The notes under the pieces: generated by a model
Database searches by the model: none
The model's input: the letters and a program-made list of their open reading frames with translations, nothing else
What the model was told of the DNA's origin: nothing
Source: Rhipidocladum racemiflorum
Taxonomy: Eukaryota > Streptophyta > Magnoliopsida > Poales > Poaceae
Reading direction: 5' to 3'
Assembly (NCBI GenBank): GCA_036346355.1
Contig: CM070570.1
Location: 2,914,001 to 2,978,000, forward strand
DNA length: 64,000 nt
In this document: positions 20,517 through 30,136 of the stretch, piece by piece
Numbering within the stretch: position 1 is the first letter of the stretch
Layout of the letters: every line of letters begins with the position of its first letter
Made by a program: the position numbers and the translations under genes

Positions 20517-21002
20517 TCATGGAGTTGTAATTGACTGCAAAAGCTCATATTCCTTTGGTAAGGAATTCATGATAAATTGCACCAAAAACTCTTCTGATAT
20601 TTCCATTTTCATGGTCTTAAGTCTGGCAGCTATGTTGCTCATTCTCAGAATGTGCTCTCTTATGTTGCTTTGATGTCCGTCGAACTTCTCATTTGAAAGC
20701 TTTTGCATGAGAGAGCTCGCGTACATCTTAGTAGAGCCAGTGAACTGGCTCTGAACTTTGCTAAGGTATTCCTTAGCACTTGCACATTCTGGGATGTCAC
20801 CTCTTATTCCTTCCATGATGGAGTTTTTTATCACCATCATGCACTTACGGTTGGAATTTTTCCACTTCACACGCTCAAAGTCGTATGCCATTCTTATTGT
20901 TGGATTATTCTCAGCACCCAATTGACCAGCAGGGATCATCTGGGACTCAGTGGGACGATCATGCGTAATTGCATAATCAATGTCCGAGAGAGCGAGTGCC
21001 AT
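20517..21002 (-). pseudogene. Copia gag, lacking zinc knuckle and joined to a protease deletion
   Basis: About 161 residues of the Copia gag capsid-like region, with A-K-E-Y-L-S-K-V-Q-S-Q-F, the segment LMQKLSNEKFDG and FIMNSLPKEYELL. The frame stops at 20517, and within a few bases sequence from just before the integrase follows. The CCHC zinc knuckle and the D-S-G protease of this family are therefore deleted. The start Met is at 21002. Confidence 0.85.
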
Positions 21003-22332
21003 CTCAATCTTCTCCCTCCAAGAGGGATAATTCCCCCATTCAGGGGCTCAATCGCAGAGATTAAACTCAGAACGTTCGAAGTGTTTGAACCTTCGGAACG
21101 AAAAATACAATTCAATAAGAATACTGAATTAAATGCATGAATTAATTCAACGTTGGTTCAATTAAAACATGCTCTTAATCAAAATTGTTCTACTTCTAAA
21201 TCACCGTTGGGCAGAATTAGAGTGGAACAAAATTTAAACTTAATTATGGTGAATTTTATCATCAACGTTGGTCAGAAGATAAAATTTCCATGCTAATGAA
21301 ACAATCTTAATACAATTTTCCGATTTAAATTTTCATGTTGGATCTAATTTAATCAGAAAATTGAACTTAATCTTAACAGCGGAAGAAAAAATTAACTCAG
21401 TGCTTAAACTAATTGAGTTAATAAACTTAATATAATTTTTTTCAATTAAATTTTCACGTTAGATCAAATTTAATTGAAAATTGAACTTAAACTTTAGCAT
21501 CGGAAATATAACTTAACTTAATACTTAATCTAATCATGCATAGCGAATATACACTTAATTTTAGACTTATTGCATTAATTCAAATCTGTAAAGGAAATAT
21601 ATTTGCACAACAAATATAATTAGGAGGGTAATCTGTTTGGGCCAAAACAGCCCAAAAAAAAAACTATCTCTGCGTGCGGGCCCCAAAACATGGCCCAGCA
21701 AAACAACTTCTTAACGTGGGCCAAAAGTGGCCAGCCAAGCCCGCGAAAGATCTTTGCCGTCAGATCGAATCGGACGGTTAGGATCGAATTGGAAATGCAA
21801 TAAACACCGAAAAAATCGGCAGCTCCCAACAAACCCTAACCCTACCTAAATCCCGGAAAAAATGGATCACGGGGGGAAGCGCGCATGGAGGCGGCTGGAC
21901 GGCGGCGCGTTGGCTCTCAGGCGGTACGCGCGGGAGGCGACGCACGCAGGCGGTGCGAGCGCTGGGAATGGCTACGCGCAAGCCGATCTGGGAAGGCGAC
22001 GCACGCAGGCGTCCGCGCGTGGCTGGCGGGGAGGAGACGCAACGCGCAAGGGCGTGCTTGCCCAGGGCGGCGGCTCGCATGGAGCAAGCCGTAATGCTTT
22101 TGCACATGGAGGCACTCGTCCTTTCCGTAAGCCTCACGTCCAGGGATCAATTCCCACTTCAGACTAAAAAAAAAAATTAATAGCAATTTTTCTTCTCATG
22201 TTCTTTGAATTTGGTTAGAGTTCTTTGGATTTGGGGCTTTCTTCTCCTTTATAGTTGCTATGCACATCTATTCTATGTACATCTACCCGAAAGTGGAACT
22301 TTTCTAGGGTTAGATCTAGGCACAACCACACA
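21003..22332 (-). other. Long untranslated leader of the Copia element
   Basis: About 1.3 kb between primer-binding site and gag. The gag-proximal 21010-21620 is AT-rich with repeated TTAATTCAACGTTGG/TTTTCACGTTAGATC-like units. The part at 21840-22110 is GC-rich. I see no convincing gene; the overlapping frames on both strands in the GC-rich part are composition artefacts. Confidence 0.55.
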
Positions 22333-22345
22333 GCTCTGATACCAT
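22333..22345 (-). promoter_or_regulatory. Copia primer-binding site
   Basis: ATGGTATCAGAGC on the minus strand, directly beside the 5' LTR. Complementary to initiator Met tRNA. Confidence 0.9.
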
Positions 22346-22662
22346 TGTTGGGACTAAAGGATCTTAGTGCCTTAGATTAAACACCTAGATGTAGGGTTTA
22401 GTGATACCTTCGGGAATGGAGCTCGAGGACGCCATTGACAGAGACGGAGATTAAGCAGAGGCGTTGGAGATGGCGTCGCCTGGTAGGGGCCTTCCTGTTG
22501 CTCCGTGCGCGGGATCGATCGGATCTTGTTGGGGGAAGATGCACTGGGAACGTTGGTTCCGTACGTGACCTCATCCCCCTTTTATATGGCGCACGTACAA
22601 CAGGGGGTCACAACCAATGTGGTTAGTTGCGCCCCCGATCAGGGCGCGAGATCAACCCAACA
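22346..22662 (-). repeat. Copia 5' LTR
   Basis: Starts TGTTGGGACT and ends CCCAACA, followed by target duplication TGGCC. Confidence 0.95.
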
Positions 22663-22850
22663 TGGCCATCTGCTACGTTAATATGCGTCCCCTTAACTCG
22701 GTGGCAGACAACTACTCCATGAGCATGTACAACGGTCTACATCAGCAGTCTCTAAGCCGTCTATAAGGAATGCCACCTCAGATTGTTGCTGACATGGACC
22801 GGAGTAAATAAGGGAAGAGATAATAGTCGTCTCGCATGCAGCAGACGACG

Positions 22851-22915
22851 CTAGTGCAAAAACCAATACGTAGAGACGGCTTGCAGACGGCCTAGAGACG
22901 GCTTGCAGACGGCAT
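22851..22915. repeat. CACTA-like end with subterminal repeats
   Basis: GCTAGTGCAAAAACC resembles the CACTAGTGCAAAAACC ends of grass CACTA elements with the first bases mutated. It is followed by AGAGACGGCTTGCAGACGGC twice with a 3-4 bp gap, the typical subterminal repeat pattern. No partner end was found. Confidence 0.4.
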
Positions 22916-23360
22916 CGACTCCAACCAACGAATTCAGGGGATGCGCTATGGCGGATTTTTTTTTTTGACTCACTTCATGCTGGCATTAAATGATCATGTA
23001 GACAACACTACAGACAACCCATTGTATGAGTTGTCTCTAATGCTATCTATAGATGACATAGCAATGGTTAGAGACAACACCTATCTCTACCATTGTACAT
23101 GCCCCACAGACGAGATGCTTCGGCGCAATTACTGGCAAATTAACCTAGTGATGAAAAGGACATCACCGGAAGCGAAATTACGGGAAAGGAAAAAAATAAA
23201 ACAAAATCAAAATAAAGGAGAGGGCCCCAGGCTCCACGAAGCCGGAGAGTACTCTAGAACAATGTGGCCCTTCCTGGACAGACAGAAGCGAAGGGGCCAA
23301 GAAAGCTGAGCTGGAAAGCAAACGAAGAACTGTGCAAGAAAGCGGAGAGAAGTCGAGATG

Positions 23361-23376
23361 CTTCAAGAGCAGCTCC
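23361..23376 (+). promoter_or_regulatory. Candidate heat-shock element
   Basis: CTTCAAGAGCAGCTCC fits the alternating TTC..GAA unit pattern imperfectly (TTC, GAG, CTC), 10-25 bases before the TATA box. A further imperfect unit, CTCTAGAAC, lies near 23252. This placement is normal for plant sHSP promoters, but the match is weak. Confidence 0.35.
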
Positions 23377-23384
23377 TCACGAAG

Positions 23385-23394
23385 CTATAAGTAG
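23385..23394 (+). promoter_or_regulatory. TATA box of the sHSP gene
   Basis: CTATAAGTAG, about 125 bases before the start codon. It implies a 5' UTR near 95-100 bases that is rich in A and C, as usual for plant heat-shock mRNAs. Confidence 0.7.
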
Positions 23395-23515
23395 CTCGCC
23401 TCGCGCCTGTCAGCTCAACCACCGTAGTAGCATCAAGCAAAGCAAAGAAAGCACACGCTCCACTTCCAATCCACCGGTGAACTTCCCCGCACCGCACACA
23501 CCAAGCGTAGCGGCA

Positions 23516-23962
23516 ATGTCGATCGTGAGGCGCGGCAACGTGTTCGACCCCTTCGCCGACTTCTGGGACCCCTTCGACGCCTTCCGCTCCATCGTGCCGG
23601 CTTCCTCCGACCGCGACACCGCCGCCTTCGCCAACGCCCGCATCGACTGGAAGGAGACCCCCGAGGCGCACGTGTTCAAGGCCGACCTCCCCGGCGTGAA
23701 GAAGGAGGAGGTCAAGGTCGAGGTGGAGGACGGCAACGTGTTGGTGATCAGCGGCGAGCGCAGCAAGGAGAAGGAGGACAAGAACGACACGTGGCACCGT
23801 GTCGAGCGCAGCAGCGGCCAGTTCATGAGGCGGTTCCGCTTGCCGGAGAACGCCAAGGTGGACCAGGTGAAGGCCGGCATGGAGAACGGCGTGCTCACGG
23901 TGACCGTGCCCAAGGCGGAGGGCAAGAAGCCGGAGGTGAAGGCCATCGAGATCTCTGGCTAA
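23516..23962 (+). CDS. HSP16.9: Cytosolic class I small heat-shock protein
   Basis: A 148-residue ATP-independent chaperone that forms oligomers and holds unfolding proteins during heat stress. The N-terminal arm starts MSIVRRGNVFDPFADFWDPF, the class I signature. The alpha-crystallin domain spans about residues 42-133, with consensus II at D-L-P-G-V-K (58-63) to NVLVISG (74-80) and consensus I from RLPENAK (108) to GVLTV (125-129). The C-terminal I-E-I anchor is at 144-146. There is no signal or transit peptide, hence cytosol or nucleus. I chose the Met at 23516 because it matches the family start; the frame is open for 84 codons upstream, but that part contains the TATA box and 5' UTR. The gene is intronless, as in the family. 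The symbol reflects similarity to the 16.9-kDa grass group and could equally be a 17-kDa paralogue. Confidence 0.95.
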   Translation: MSIVRRGNVFDPFADFWDPFDAFRSIVPASSDRDTAAFANARIDWKETPEAHVFKADLPGVKKEEVKVEVEDGNVLVISGERSKEKEDKNDTWHRVERSSGQFMRRFRLPENAKVDQVKAGMENGVLTVTVPKAEGKKPEVKAIEISG

Positions 23963-24176
23963 GTCCGTGTCGTCACTCTGCAAGTATCAAGTGCTGCCTC
24001 ACTGTGGAGGCGGCGGCGTGCGAAGCGTGGATGGATGTGAGATCAAAGTATGTGGCGTAGCGTATCGTGTTTGTGCTGCATTAGTATGTTCTGTTTGGTG
24101 CATTTGTGTGTACTACCTGCATGCGTATCATGCTGCTTCGTAGCCGTACTAAGCTATGTATTTTGTTATGTACATG

Positions 24177-24186
24177 AATAAATAAA
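24177..24186 (+). terminator. Poly(A) signals of the sHSP gene
   Basis: Overlapping AATAAATAAA about 215 bases after the stop codon, in an AT-rich stretch. Confidence 0.6.
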
Positions 24187-24189
24187 AAT

Positions 24190-25020
24190 AAAACAGCCTG
24201 TGTGGCATGTATATTTAGTCATTCAGATCTTGGCCCCGTTTCGATCATACACGTCATTTGGTTTGGCCTGCTCGCTCTGCAGTCTGCACTCATCATCAGG
24301 TGTTCTGTTTGTGACTTGTTTCTTCACTCGGCTCCTAGTCTCAATTGCGTAGTGAGGCCCTTACAAGCCCATCTAGACCATTCTTGGGTCCCTGTAATCG
24401 CCGAAAGCAAGAGCCGAATCAAGCAGACATGACCCAGGCTTTCTCGGCCGTTCTCGTGCTAAAGCAAAGCTAGCTACTGCTGGGTTTTGACAGCTTAAGG
24501 TCACGTTCGTTTGTTTAGTTGTTTTTATTCGGCTTAAAGCCAAAATGTTAAAAGCCAAATAAATAGTAGGTTTTTCAGCCAGACTTGTAAAAAACCTTAA
24601 GCTAAGTCACAGGTACTTACTATACTTTTTCTCCTAATATAAATTACACAAATTTTGAAACAATCAAAGGGGTAAATAATCACCGTCCATCATTTATTTA
24701 TAGTTTAATATTTATGCAACTTCAAAAAAGAAAAGCATAGAAGCACTTCTCTAAAAATAAACCTTTGCAAGTCAATTTCAACAAAATTCCCCATCAACTT
24801 TTTTCTTCCAATACAAGTTGCACAAATTTTAAAACAAGCGAAAGGTAAGTAATCACTAAATCACTATCCACCTTTCATTCATACTTTAATATTTATGTAA
24901 CATTTCTTTTAAAAAAACATAGAGCTATCAATACAAAAACTTCCATCGTAGGCTCTCCCAGTCCCACCCCCTCCTGTCTCCACCTGCTTAGGACTAGAGG
25001 TAGGCCATCCATCGGAGGCC
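24190..25020. other. Intergenic, with two copies of a dispersed repeat
   Basis: No gene is seen. 24500-24600 has the look of a degraded MITE end (GTTCGTTTGTTTAG...). 24625-24745 and 24800-24925 are two direct copies of the repeat also found at 15624-15725, sharing CACAAATTTT, AAGTAATCACT-like and TTTAATATTTATG blocks. Confidence 0.55.
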
Positions 25021-25030
25021 TTGCCTAGCT

Positions 25031-25320
25031 GGAAATAAATTTCGTAGAGCTGATATGCAAATTTTTTCTCGTGCATATCTGACACTAATTGATGCCACGT
25101 AGACAATCCTGCAATCCAACGCCACGACTTAATTCAGGTGGAAATAAATACCTGACGCTTATTTCAATCAAATTAATACCTGACGCTTATTTCGATACAA
25201 ATTTGATTGTTTAATTCAGACTTAAGTCGTGGCGTTGGATTGCAGGATTGTTCACGTGGTATCAATCAGCATCAGATATGCACGAGAAAAAGTTTACATA
25301 CCGACTCTAAATTTCTTTCC
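25031..25320. repeat. Large inverted repeat (hairpin, ~105-bp arms)
   Basis: The left arm 25031-25136 is matched in reverse complement by 25213-25320. The best block, including CAATCCTGCAATCCAACGCC and ACGACTTAA, is near perfect over about 35 bases, and TTTCTCGTGCATATCTGA is shared too. The loop (25137-25212) contains a direct repeat of TACCTGACGCTTATTTC. Weaker pairing extends outward to about 25010 and 25345. It could be a fold-back element, a young microRNA-like hairpin, or a Mutator-type element with almost no interior. Confidence 0.8.
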
Positions 25321-25499
25321 TGCCCAGCCACCGTTTTGTCGGCCTGGACCAAGAATTTGGGTTGTGTCACACCACCGTCCTCCATGTCAGCGCGCCAAGG
25401 TCGCCGCCGCCGGATTTGGCTAACCCCTAGGCCATCGTCAACAGATCCAACCCTCCATGCTTCCCCTTCGTGGTGGCCCACCACCCAGCTGCGTTAGCT

Positions 25500-25745
25500 T
25501 CGGCCAATCCCCAGGTCACTGGCATCATATCCTGCCGTCACCGCCTGCCTCCGCCATGGTTATCATCCTCCACCCAGGCGCCACTGGGTCAGCCGACCCT
25601 AAGGTCGCCGCCGCCGGATTCGACTGACCCCAAGGTGGCTGGCACCAGATTGGCCCGTCACCACCTGCTTCCATCGTGGTTATCATGCTCCACCCCGGCG
25701 ACACTTGATCCGCTATCGTTGGATTCGACCAACATGTTGTAGTCG
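25500..25745. repeat. ~120-bp imperfect tandem repeat, GC-rich
   Basis: Two diverged copies of a unit running CCAGGTCACTGGCATC ... CACCCAGGCGCCACT, with period about 120 bp. A plus-strand frame across it (25470-25742) is Pro/Ser-rich with no known domain, and I do not treat it as a gene. Confidence 0.6.
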
Positions 25746-26375
25746 CGCCATCCAGGTGGATGGATGATGAGCCCAAAGATTGTTCTCATACTAAAATCAT
25801 GCTGCAAAATATCTTCAATTGGCAGATAGAGGATCGATCGATCGATTGTTTGTTTAAACTTTTCTTTGGTTCTGTTTTTGTTTCGCAATTTGATCAAAAG
25901 ATGATTGTTTGTACGAATAAACACTACAATGTTTTTCCAATGATTGATGGCGCAGTTGGAATATATAATCTAGTTTAATTAGGTTTCGTTGCAATATTGA
26001 TGCAAAGATTTAACATTAGCTTAAATATAATTCCTCGATGAATCGAGAATTTTGATATTCAGTTTCGTTGATTGTTATGCGCGTTCAGTAGGACAAGGTG
26101 TTCTCACGTTACGAAGATCTTAGAGCTCCAATCACTTTCTTAACGTGTGTAATGGACGTGCACACATATGTCTGCACGTGTGGTGCGTGGATTATGTGCG
26201 TCTGCTTGTACGGTTGTACCCCTCAAGAACTCAAAACCGAATATGCAAATCTTTCTTAGCTCATTTGAACAAGGGTATTTCTAATATTTCGTGGTTCACA
26301 ACGATAAACTAACCCAACAAAAACCTGTCAAATATATTGACTTATCTTAAAAACATACTGTTTTTAAATTGTTTA
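25746..26375. other. Intergenic, no gene
   Basis: AT-rich DNA with a GATCGATCGATCGATT run near 25834. I see no exon, RNA gene or element end. Confidence 0.5.
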
Positions 26376-26482
26376 GGCCCTGTTTGGATGATGAGTATTT
26401 CTATGAAAATTTTTGGAACTTCATTCAAATTTGAAGTAAATCCAAAAACATTCCAATAAAACACCCTAATCCAAACACCCCC
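26376..26482. mobile_element. Small Tourist-like MITE with TTA target duplication
   Basis: The ends GGCCCTGTTTGGAT and ATCCAAACACCCCC are inverted and flanked by TTA on both sides (26373-26375, 26483-26485). The interior shares ATTCAAATTTGAA-like and AAACATTCCAAT segments with 31957-32070, so both belong to one ~110-bp family. Confidence 0.8.
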
Positions 26483-26485
26483 TTA

Positions 26486-26942
26486 AGCTAAAAGGCTTAA
26501 GCTAAAAAGTTGGCTTCAAGCTATATAAAAAAAACTCAAACAAGGCCTAACCGCCTAACGGCCTAAGCATGATGGTTAGCTAGACATTTCCAAGAACTAG
26601 GAGAAAAGTCAGATCGTTTTTAAATTTCAAATTTACCCTACTCCTAGTCTCTACGATACTAGTATCTCAGAATATCAAGTATCAACAGCTCAGACTAATA
26701 ATCAGATTTTCCTTTATCAAAGACCGAGCTGCAGATCACTTCACCGTACTACAGTCCATGAGAACATGACAAACTAAGGTCCTATTTATTTATATTTTTT
26801 ACCAGTTGAAAAACTAAAAAGCTAAAATCTAATTAAATGGTAGCTTTTTATCTGGGTATTTTTTAAAAGCTATAAGATTTTATATAATTAAAAGCTAAAA
26901 GCTACCGAAGATGTGTGTTTTTATTTTGAGAGTGACTAGGGA
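26486..26942. other. Intergenic, probable degraded MITE
   Basis: No gene. The stretch after 26776 (AAGGTCCTATTTATTTATA, then repeated AAAAGCTAAAA units) looks like the left part of a MITE whose right part may resume after 27137 and end near 27310 (CCTAAACAAACTGG). Confidence 0.4.
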
Positions 26943-27136
26943 ACGGTATACCGTTGCAACGGTATAGCCATGAAACTTATGAAACTTATCAGTTTCAGTG
27001 CTAGTTTCATGAGTTTCAGTGTTTAGTTTCATCAGTTTCATGTTTTATCAGTTTTTAGTGCTAAGTTTCATAAGTTTCAGTGCAAAAAATCATAAGTTTC
27101 ATGAGTTTCAGAGGTATACCGTTGCAACGGTATACC
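26943..27136. repeat. Palindrome-bounded GTTTCA-repeat element
   Basis: Both ends carry a GGTATACC-GTTGCAAC-GGTATACC palindrome. It is perfect at 27113-27136 and has one mismatch at 26945-26968. Between them GAAACTTATGAAAC/AGTTTCATGAGTTTCAG-type units recur at least eight times, mostly in one orientation at the left start and the other after. There is no coding sequence. It appears to sit inside another AT-rich element (26776-27310). Confidence 0.75.
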
Positions 27137-27357
27137 GTTTTTTAGTTTTTCCGTTTTATTTTTGCTTATTGAGGGTTGATTTTAGACTAATACTATTGAA
27201 GTTAGGTAAAATTACACACCTCTATCATGAATAAAAGCCGATGGTTTTTAAGATGTTTAAATCAAGCTCACTTTAGGCTATAGGCCAAAAAACTTAAACC
27301 TAAACAAACTGGATCTAACACGACAGCTACTAGTTAATTTCCTCATCTAGTAATGTA

Positions 27358-27632
27358 CTCCCTCCGTTGATAAATATAAGGTATATTTTGACTTTGCATA
27401 AAGAATAAAGTTGTGGTGAAATTGAGAAAGACACGAAAGAAAATGACTTACATACCCCCCTCTTAATTATCTTGGAAGATGAGAGAGTACTTTGTGTGGT
27501 TGGTAATGAAAAAATACATATAGTTGAAAGAGAATAAATAAAGGTATTGTAGAAAAAGCTTGTTAATTAATCTACATATAAACTTTATATTTTTGAATAG
27601 AACTATTCAAATTATATTTATCAACGAGGAAG
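27358..27632. mobile_element. Stowaway-like MITE
   Basis: The left end CTCCCTCCGTTGATAAATAT and the right end, read in reverse as CTTCCTCGTTGATAAATATA, are near-matching terminal inverted repeats of the Tc1/Mariner-type Stowaway group. The TA target duplication is clear only on the left. Confidence 0.8.
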
Positions 27633-27841
27633 TTCGTTGCAATTTTTTCGTTGAGCAAAGAGAAGATATGTTTAAGTTATGTACCGACACAAAGTAGTAC
27701 AAGCATCAACAGCTCGTCACATACTACCACAGCAAGTAACGAACAATGTAAAGAACTGAACAACACGCAAAGCTCACTGATATGCATACGGCAATCGAAA
27801 CACCCAAGATTTGATCGGGATTTCCATTATTGGTGAATCGA

Positions 27842-28276
27842 TCACTCCGGGATGGCAACGAGCATCGGCCGCCACGGTCTCCTCATCAGCAGCCGACGCC
27901 GGAATCCGCCGAACATGAACCTCCGGTGCACGGCCGCACCATCGCGATCACCACCTGCCGACACGGCCGTGGCATCCGACCGAGCCACCGAACGCTGCAG
28001 CCCCGGTAACAGCACGGGCCGACCATCTTTCTTGGCACAATACTGCGACGCGCACCGGCAGACGGCGGCGCCACCATCCTCGGCGCCGTCGACCGACTCC
28101 AAGATCTCCCCCAAAGAGCTTCTGCTGAGGAGGCTGCTCTTCTCCCCGTCTTCCTCTGCGGCGGCCGCAGGTGATCTGCAATTCTTGCGGCAGAGAAGAC
28201 GGCGCACGAGGAGCCAGAAGCTCTTCACCGTTGGCTTGTAGAGCGCCCCGGCCATCCTCCTCGTCGCTGTTGCCAC
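27842..28276 (-). CDS. Uncharacterised 144-residue basic protein
   Basis: An intronless GC-rich frame with a Met at 28276 (MATATRRMAGALYKP) and a second Met at residue 8. Visible features are the motif KSFWLLVRRLLCRKN near residues 18-32, which has an amphipathic, basic helix character, an acidic/serine segment E-E-D-G-E-K-S-S-L-L-S-R-S-S-L-G-E-I-L-E-S, and a strongly basic C-terminal part with R-R-R-L-L-M-R-R-P-W-R. I recognise no domain, signal peptide or metal site. Overlapping frames exist on the other strand. The composition matches a gene body and contrasts with the AT-rich flanks, which is the main argument that it is real. It may be a small grass-specific gene or a degraded exon. Confidence 0.5.
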   Translation of the reverse strand: MATATRRMAGALYKPTVKSFWLLVRRLLCRKNCRSPAAAAEEDGEKSSLLSRSSLGEILESVDGAEDGGAAVCRCASQYCAKKDGRPVLLPGLQRSVARSDATAVSAGGDRDGAAVHRRFMFGGFRRRLLMRRPWRPMLVAIPE

Positions 28277-30094
28277 CGATCTCTCCGAGATATGGACGTA
28301 CGGTCAGATGCTTGGTGTTCTTTCTAGGTGTGGTTGGTGCCTGAGCTACTACCGTTGCTCGCTTTGGATGACCTGGGATTCTGGAGTCGATCCTGAAATA
28401 ATGGTGCTCTAGACTCTCGACTCTATTGTGCCTTTAGAATTTTGTCATAGGGGATTCTTTCATTATAGTATATGGTATTTGTTCGTGTTAGACCTTAACG
28501 TCCTGACTTGTATCACTATACTGTCCCTGAATTCAGCATCCTGCCTTCCAGGACGCCTAGCAGGTGCAGTCTTAGTATAATGCATGGATGCAAAGGTGCA
28601 ATCTGGAAAAATGGCATGATCCATCCATGGGTTCTTTGTTTACGTGTGGCTAGCTTGTGAGAGCCGCAATACACAGGACGTTGCCATTTGGAGGCTATGG
28701 GAGCAGGACGGGGGAAGCTGTCTGCCCAGTGGACAAAAGAAAAGGACAAGCGTCCGCATCAGTATCACCGTCAAACGCTAACTAACCGGGAGCTAAAAAA
28801 CGCGCGAATTGTGGTGCGATGAAGAGACCGACTGTTCGAACCAACTGGCGCTTTGCTTATCGGTATTCAGTCGTAATGTAGAATGCATATATGTCCCCTT
28901 CGGATCCCAGTTAGAATGGAACAAAACAAAACCATCGATGTGCCCTTGATTTTTGCAGGTGAGGGAGGTGATTTGACGCGTTCATGTGCAGCAGTAGTCG
29001 CACAGTGACTGCTCCCATCTCACATGGATTGGTCGAGATCTTTTCTCCACCTGATATGTGTGTCGTCTTGTTCAGCGAACTTTGCCTATCATTGTTGAAC
29101 GTGGGGGCGTGTGGTACCTAGAAAATGGGTAGCTCCCAGGTCGATAAAAACAAAGCGGCATGCCGACACAAATACACACATATATATAAAAGATAAATTT
29201 TAGAAACTATAAAATTGTTTAGCATAATTTGATTTAACCAAAAAGCAATTTATATATGTGCATAAGCACAAATCCACCTTAAGACATATATTAGCAATGC
29301 TTTGCATATCGAGTTTTATTTTTCTCTCGTCTCTTTCTTCTTGACCTTTAGAGTTCTCTCAATGGTGAGAACTTTTTTGTTTCTTTCTTTTTATGTGTGT
29401 ACTATTTCTTTCTGTGCTCAGTTCTCTCCTCTTGTTTGCTAACCGATGCATATATAGTTAGTCATCTGACAAGCGCGTAGCTTAATCGTGAGGTATCTCG
29501 CGAGTTCGCCTTGCGAGAGTAATTAACTAGGAGCCTTCCGAGGCCCTAGGAACAACAAGACCACATCGCCTATATCAAATCTGTTATGCCAAGTAAGCCA
29601 TGGGGCGCAATAGTTTTAAGGAAACTTGTAATTTTGTGGTTCTCTAAAGAATTAATAAAATACATGTTTCCTTATCTTTTCTTTTGTTGATTTACTTTTG
29701 TGTCCTTTAGTGCACTGCCACACGCCCACACCCGCACTTTATACCCATGCATAGAAATCTTAGAGCGATTTCTCATGTCAAACAAAATGGCACGCTCAAT
29801 GGGACATGATTCTCCTCCCATCTTTGCTGCACATCAATGGTCTTCATATCCGTCATCAGTTTCTTCTCCAACATGAAGTAGCCCAGCGTTCTATGTGGTC
29901 CAATTTGGGTCACTCTCTCCGGTGGTGTACTCTAAGCTAATGTACTACGCCACTGTCTTCTCCACGGTCGATGAGCCCAAGACAAAAGCCAAAAGTCAAG
30001 TGAAGAGCTACGGTATAGAAGCCTTCAATTCCATTTGCTTGAAGCACCTTTAAGATGTTTTGAACTCTTTCCACCCCTTATGTACAGCACTCAT
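28277..30094. other. Intergenic, no gene recognised
   Basis: No exon, RNA gene or element end that I can support. 28500-28760 is less AT-rich and could be promoter DNA of the orphan gene, which is transcribed away from it. Confidence 0.45.
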
Positions 30095-30136
30095 AGTCCA
30101 CAAAATCGTCGCAACCAAATGCTCCTCTTCCGGCTC

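Larger units (their letters stand above)
17019..22662 (-). mobile_element. Complete but defective Ty1/Copia element
   Basis: It is bounded by LTRs of 326 and 317 bp and a perfect 5-bp target duplication TGGCC (17014-17018 and 22663-22667). The order on the minus strand is 5' LTR, primer-binding site, long leader, gag, integrase, reverse transcriptase, RNase H, polypurine tract, 3' LTR. The gag zinc knuckle and the protease are missing and several frameshifts break pol, so it could move only with help from another element. The integrase-before-RT order makes it Copia. I do not assign a lineage. Confidence 0.95.
22668..23384. other. Upstream region of the sHSP gene with transposon remnants
   Basis: Two pieces stand out. 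At 22851-22915 a CTAGTGCAAAAACC start is followed by duplicated subterminal repeats. At 22995-23095 a region contains inverted ACAAC...GTTGTCTCTA motifs, as in a degraded MITE. The last 200 bases before the TATA box hold no gene and are presumably the sHSP promoter. Confidence 0.5.

Noticed and set aside
21862..22167. GC-rich frames on both strands in the Copia leader
   Set aside because: Overlapping frames on both strands with Arg/Ala/Gly-rich products are typical composition artefacts, and the position is the untranslated leader.
23363..23983. Long minus-strand frames opposite the sHSP gene
   Set aside because: GC-rich third positions in the sHSP codons create open frames on the complementary strand; their products are His/Leu-rich with no domain.
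25470..25742. Pro-rich plus-strand frame as a host gene exon
   Set aside because: It is an imperfect 120-bp tandem repeat with no domain or splice context that I can defend.
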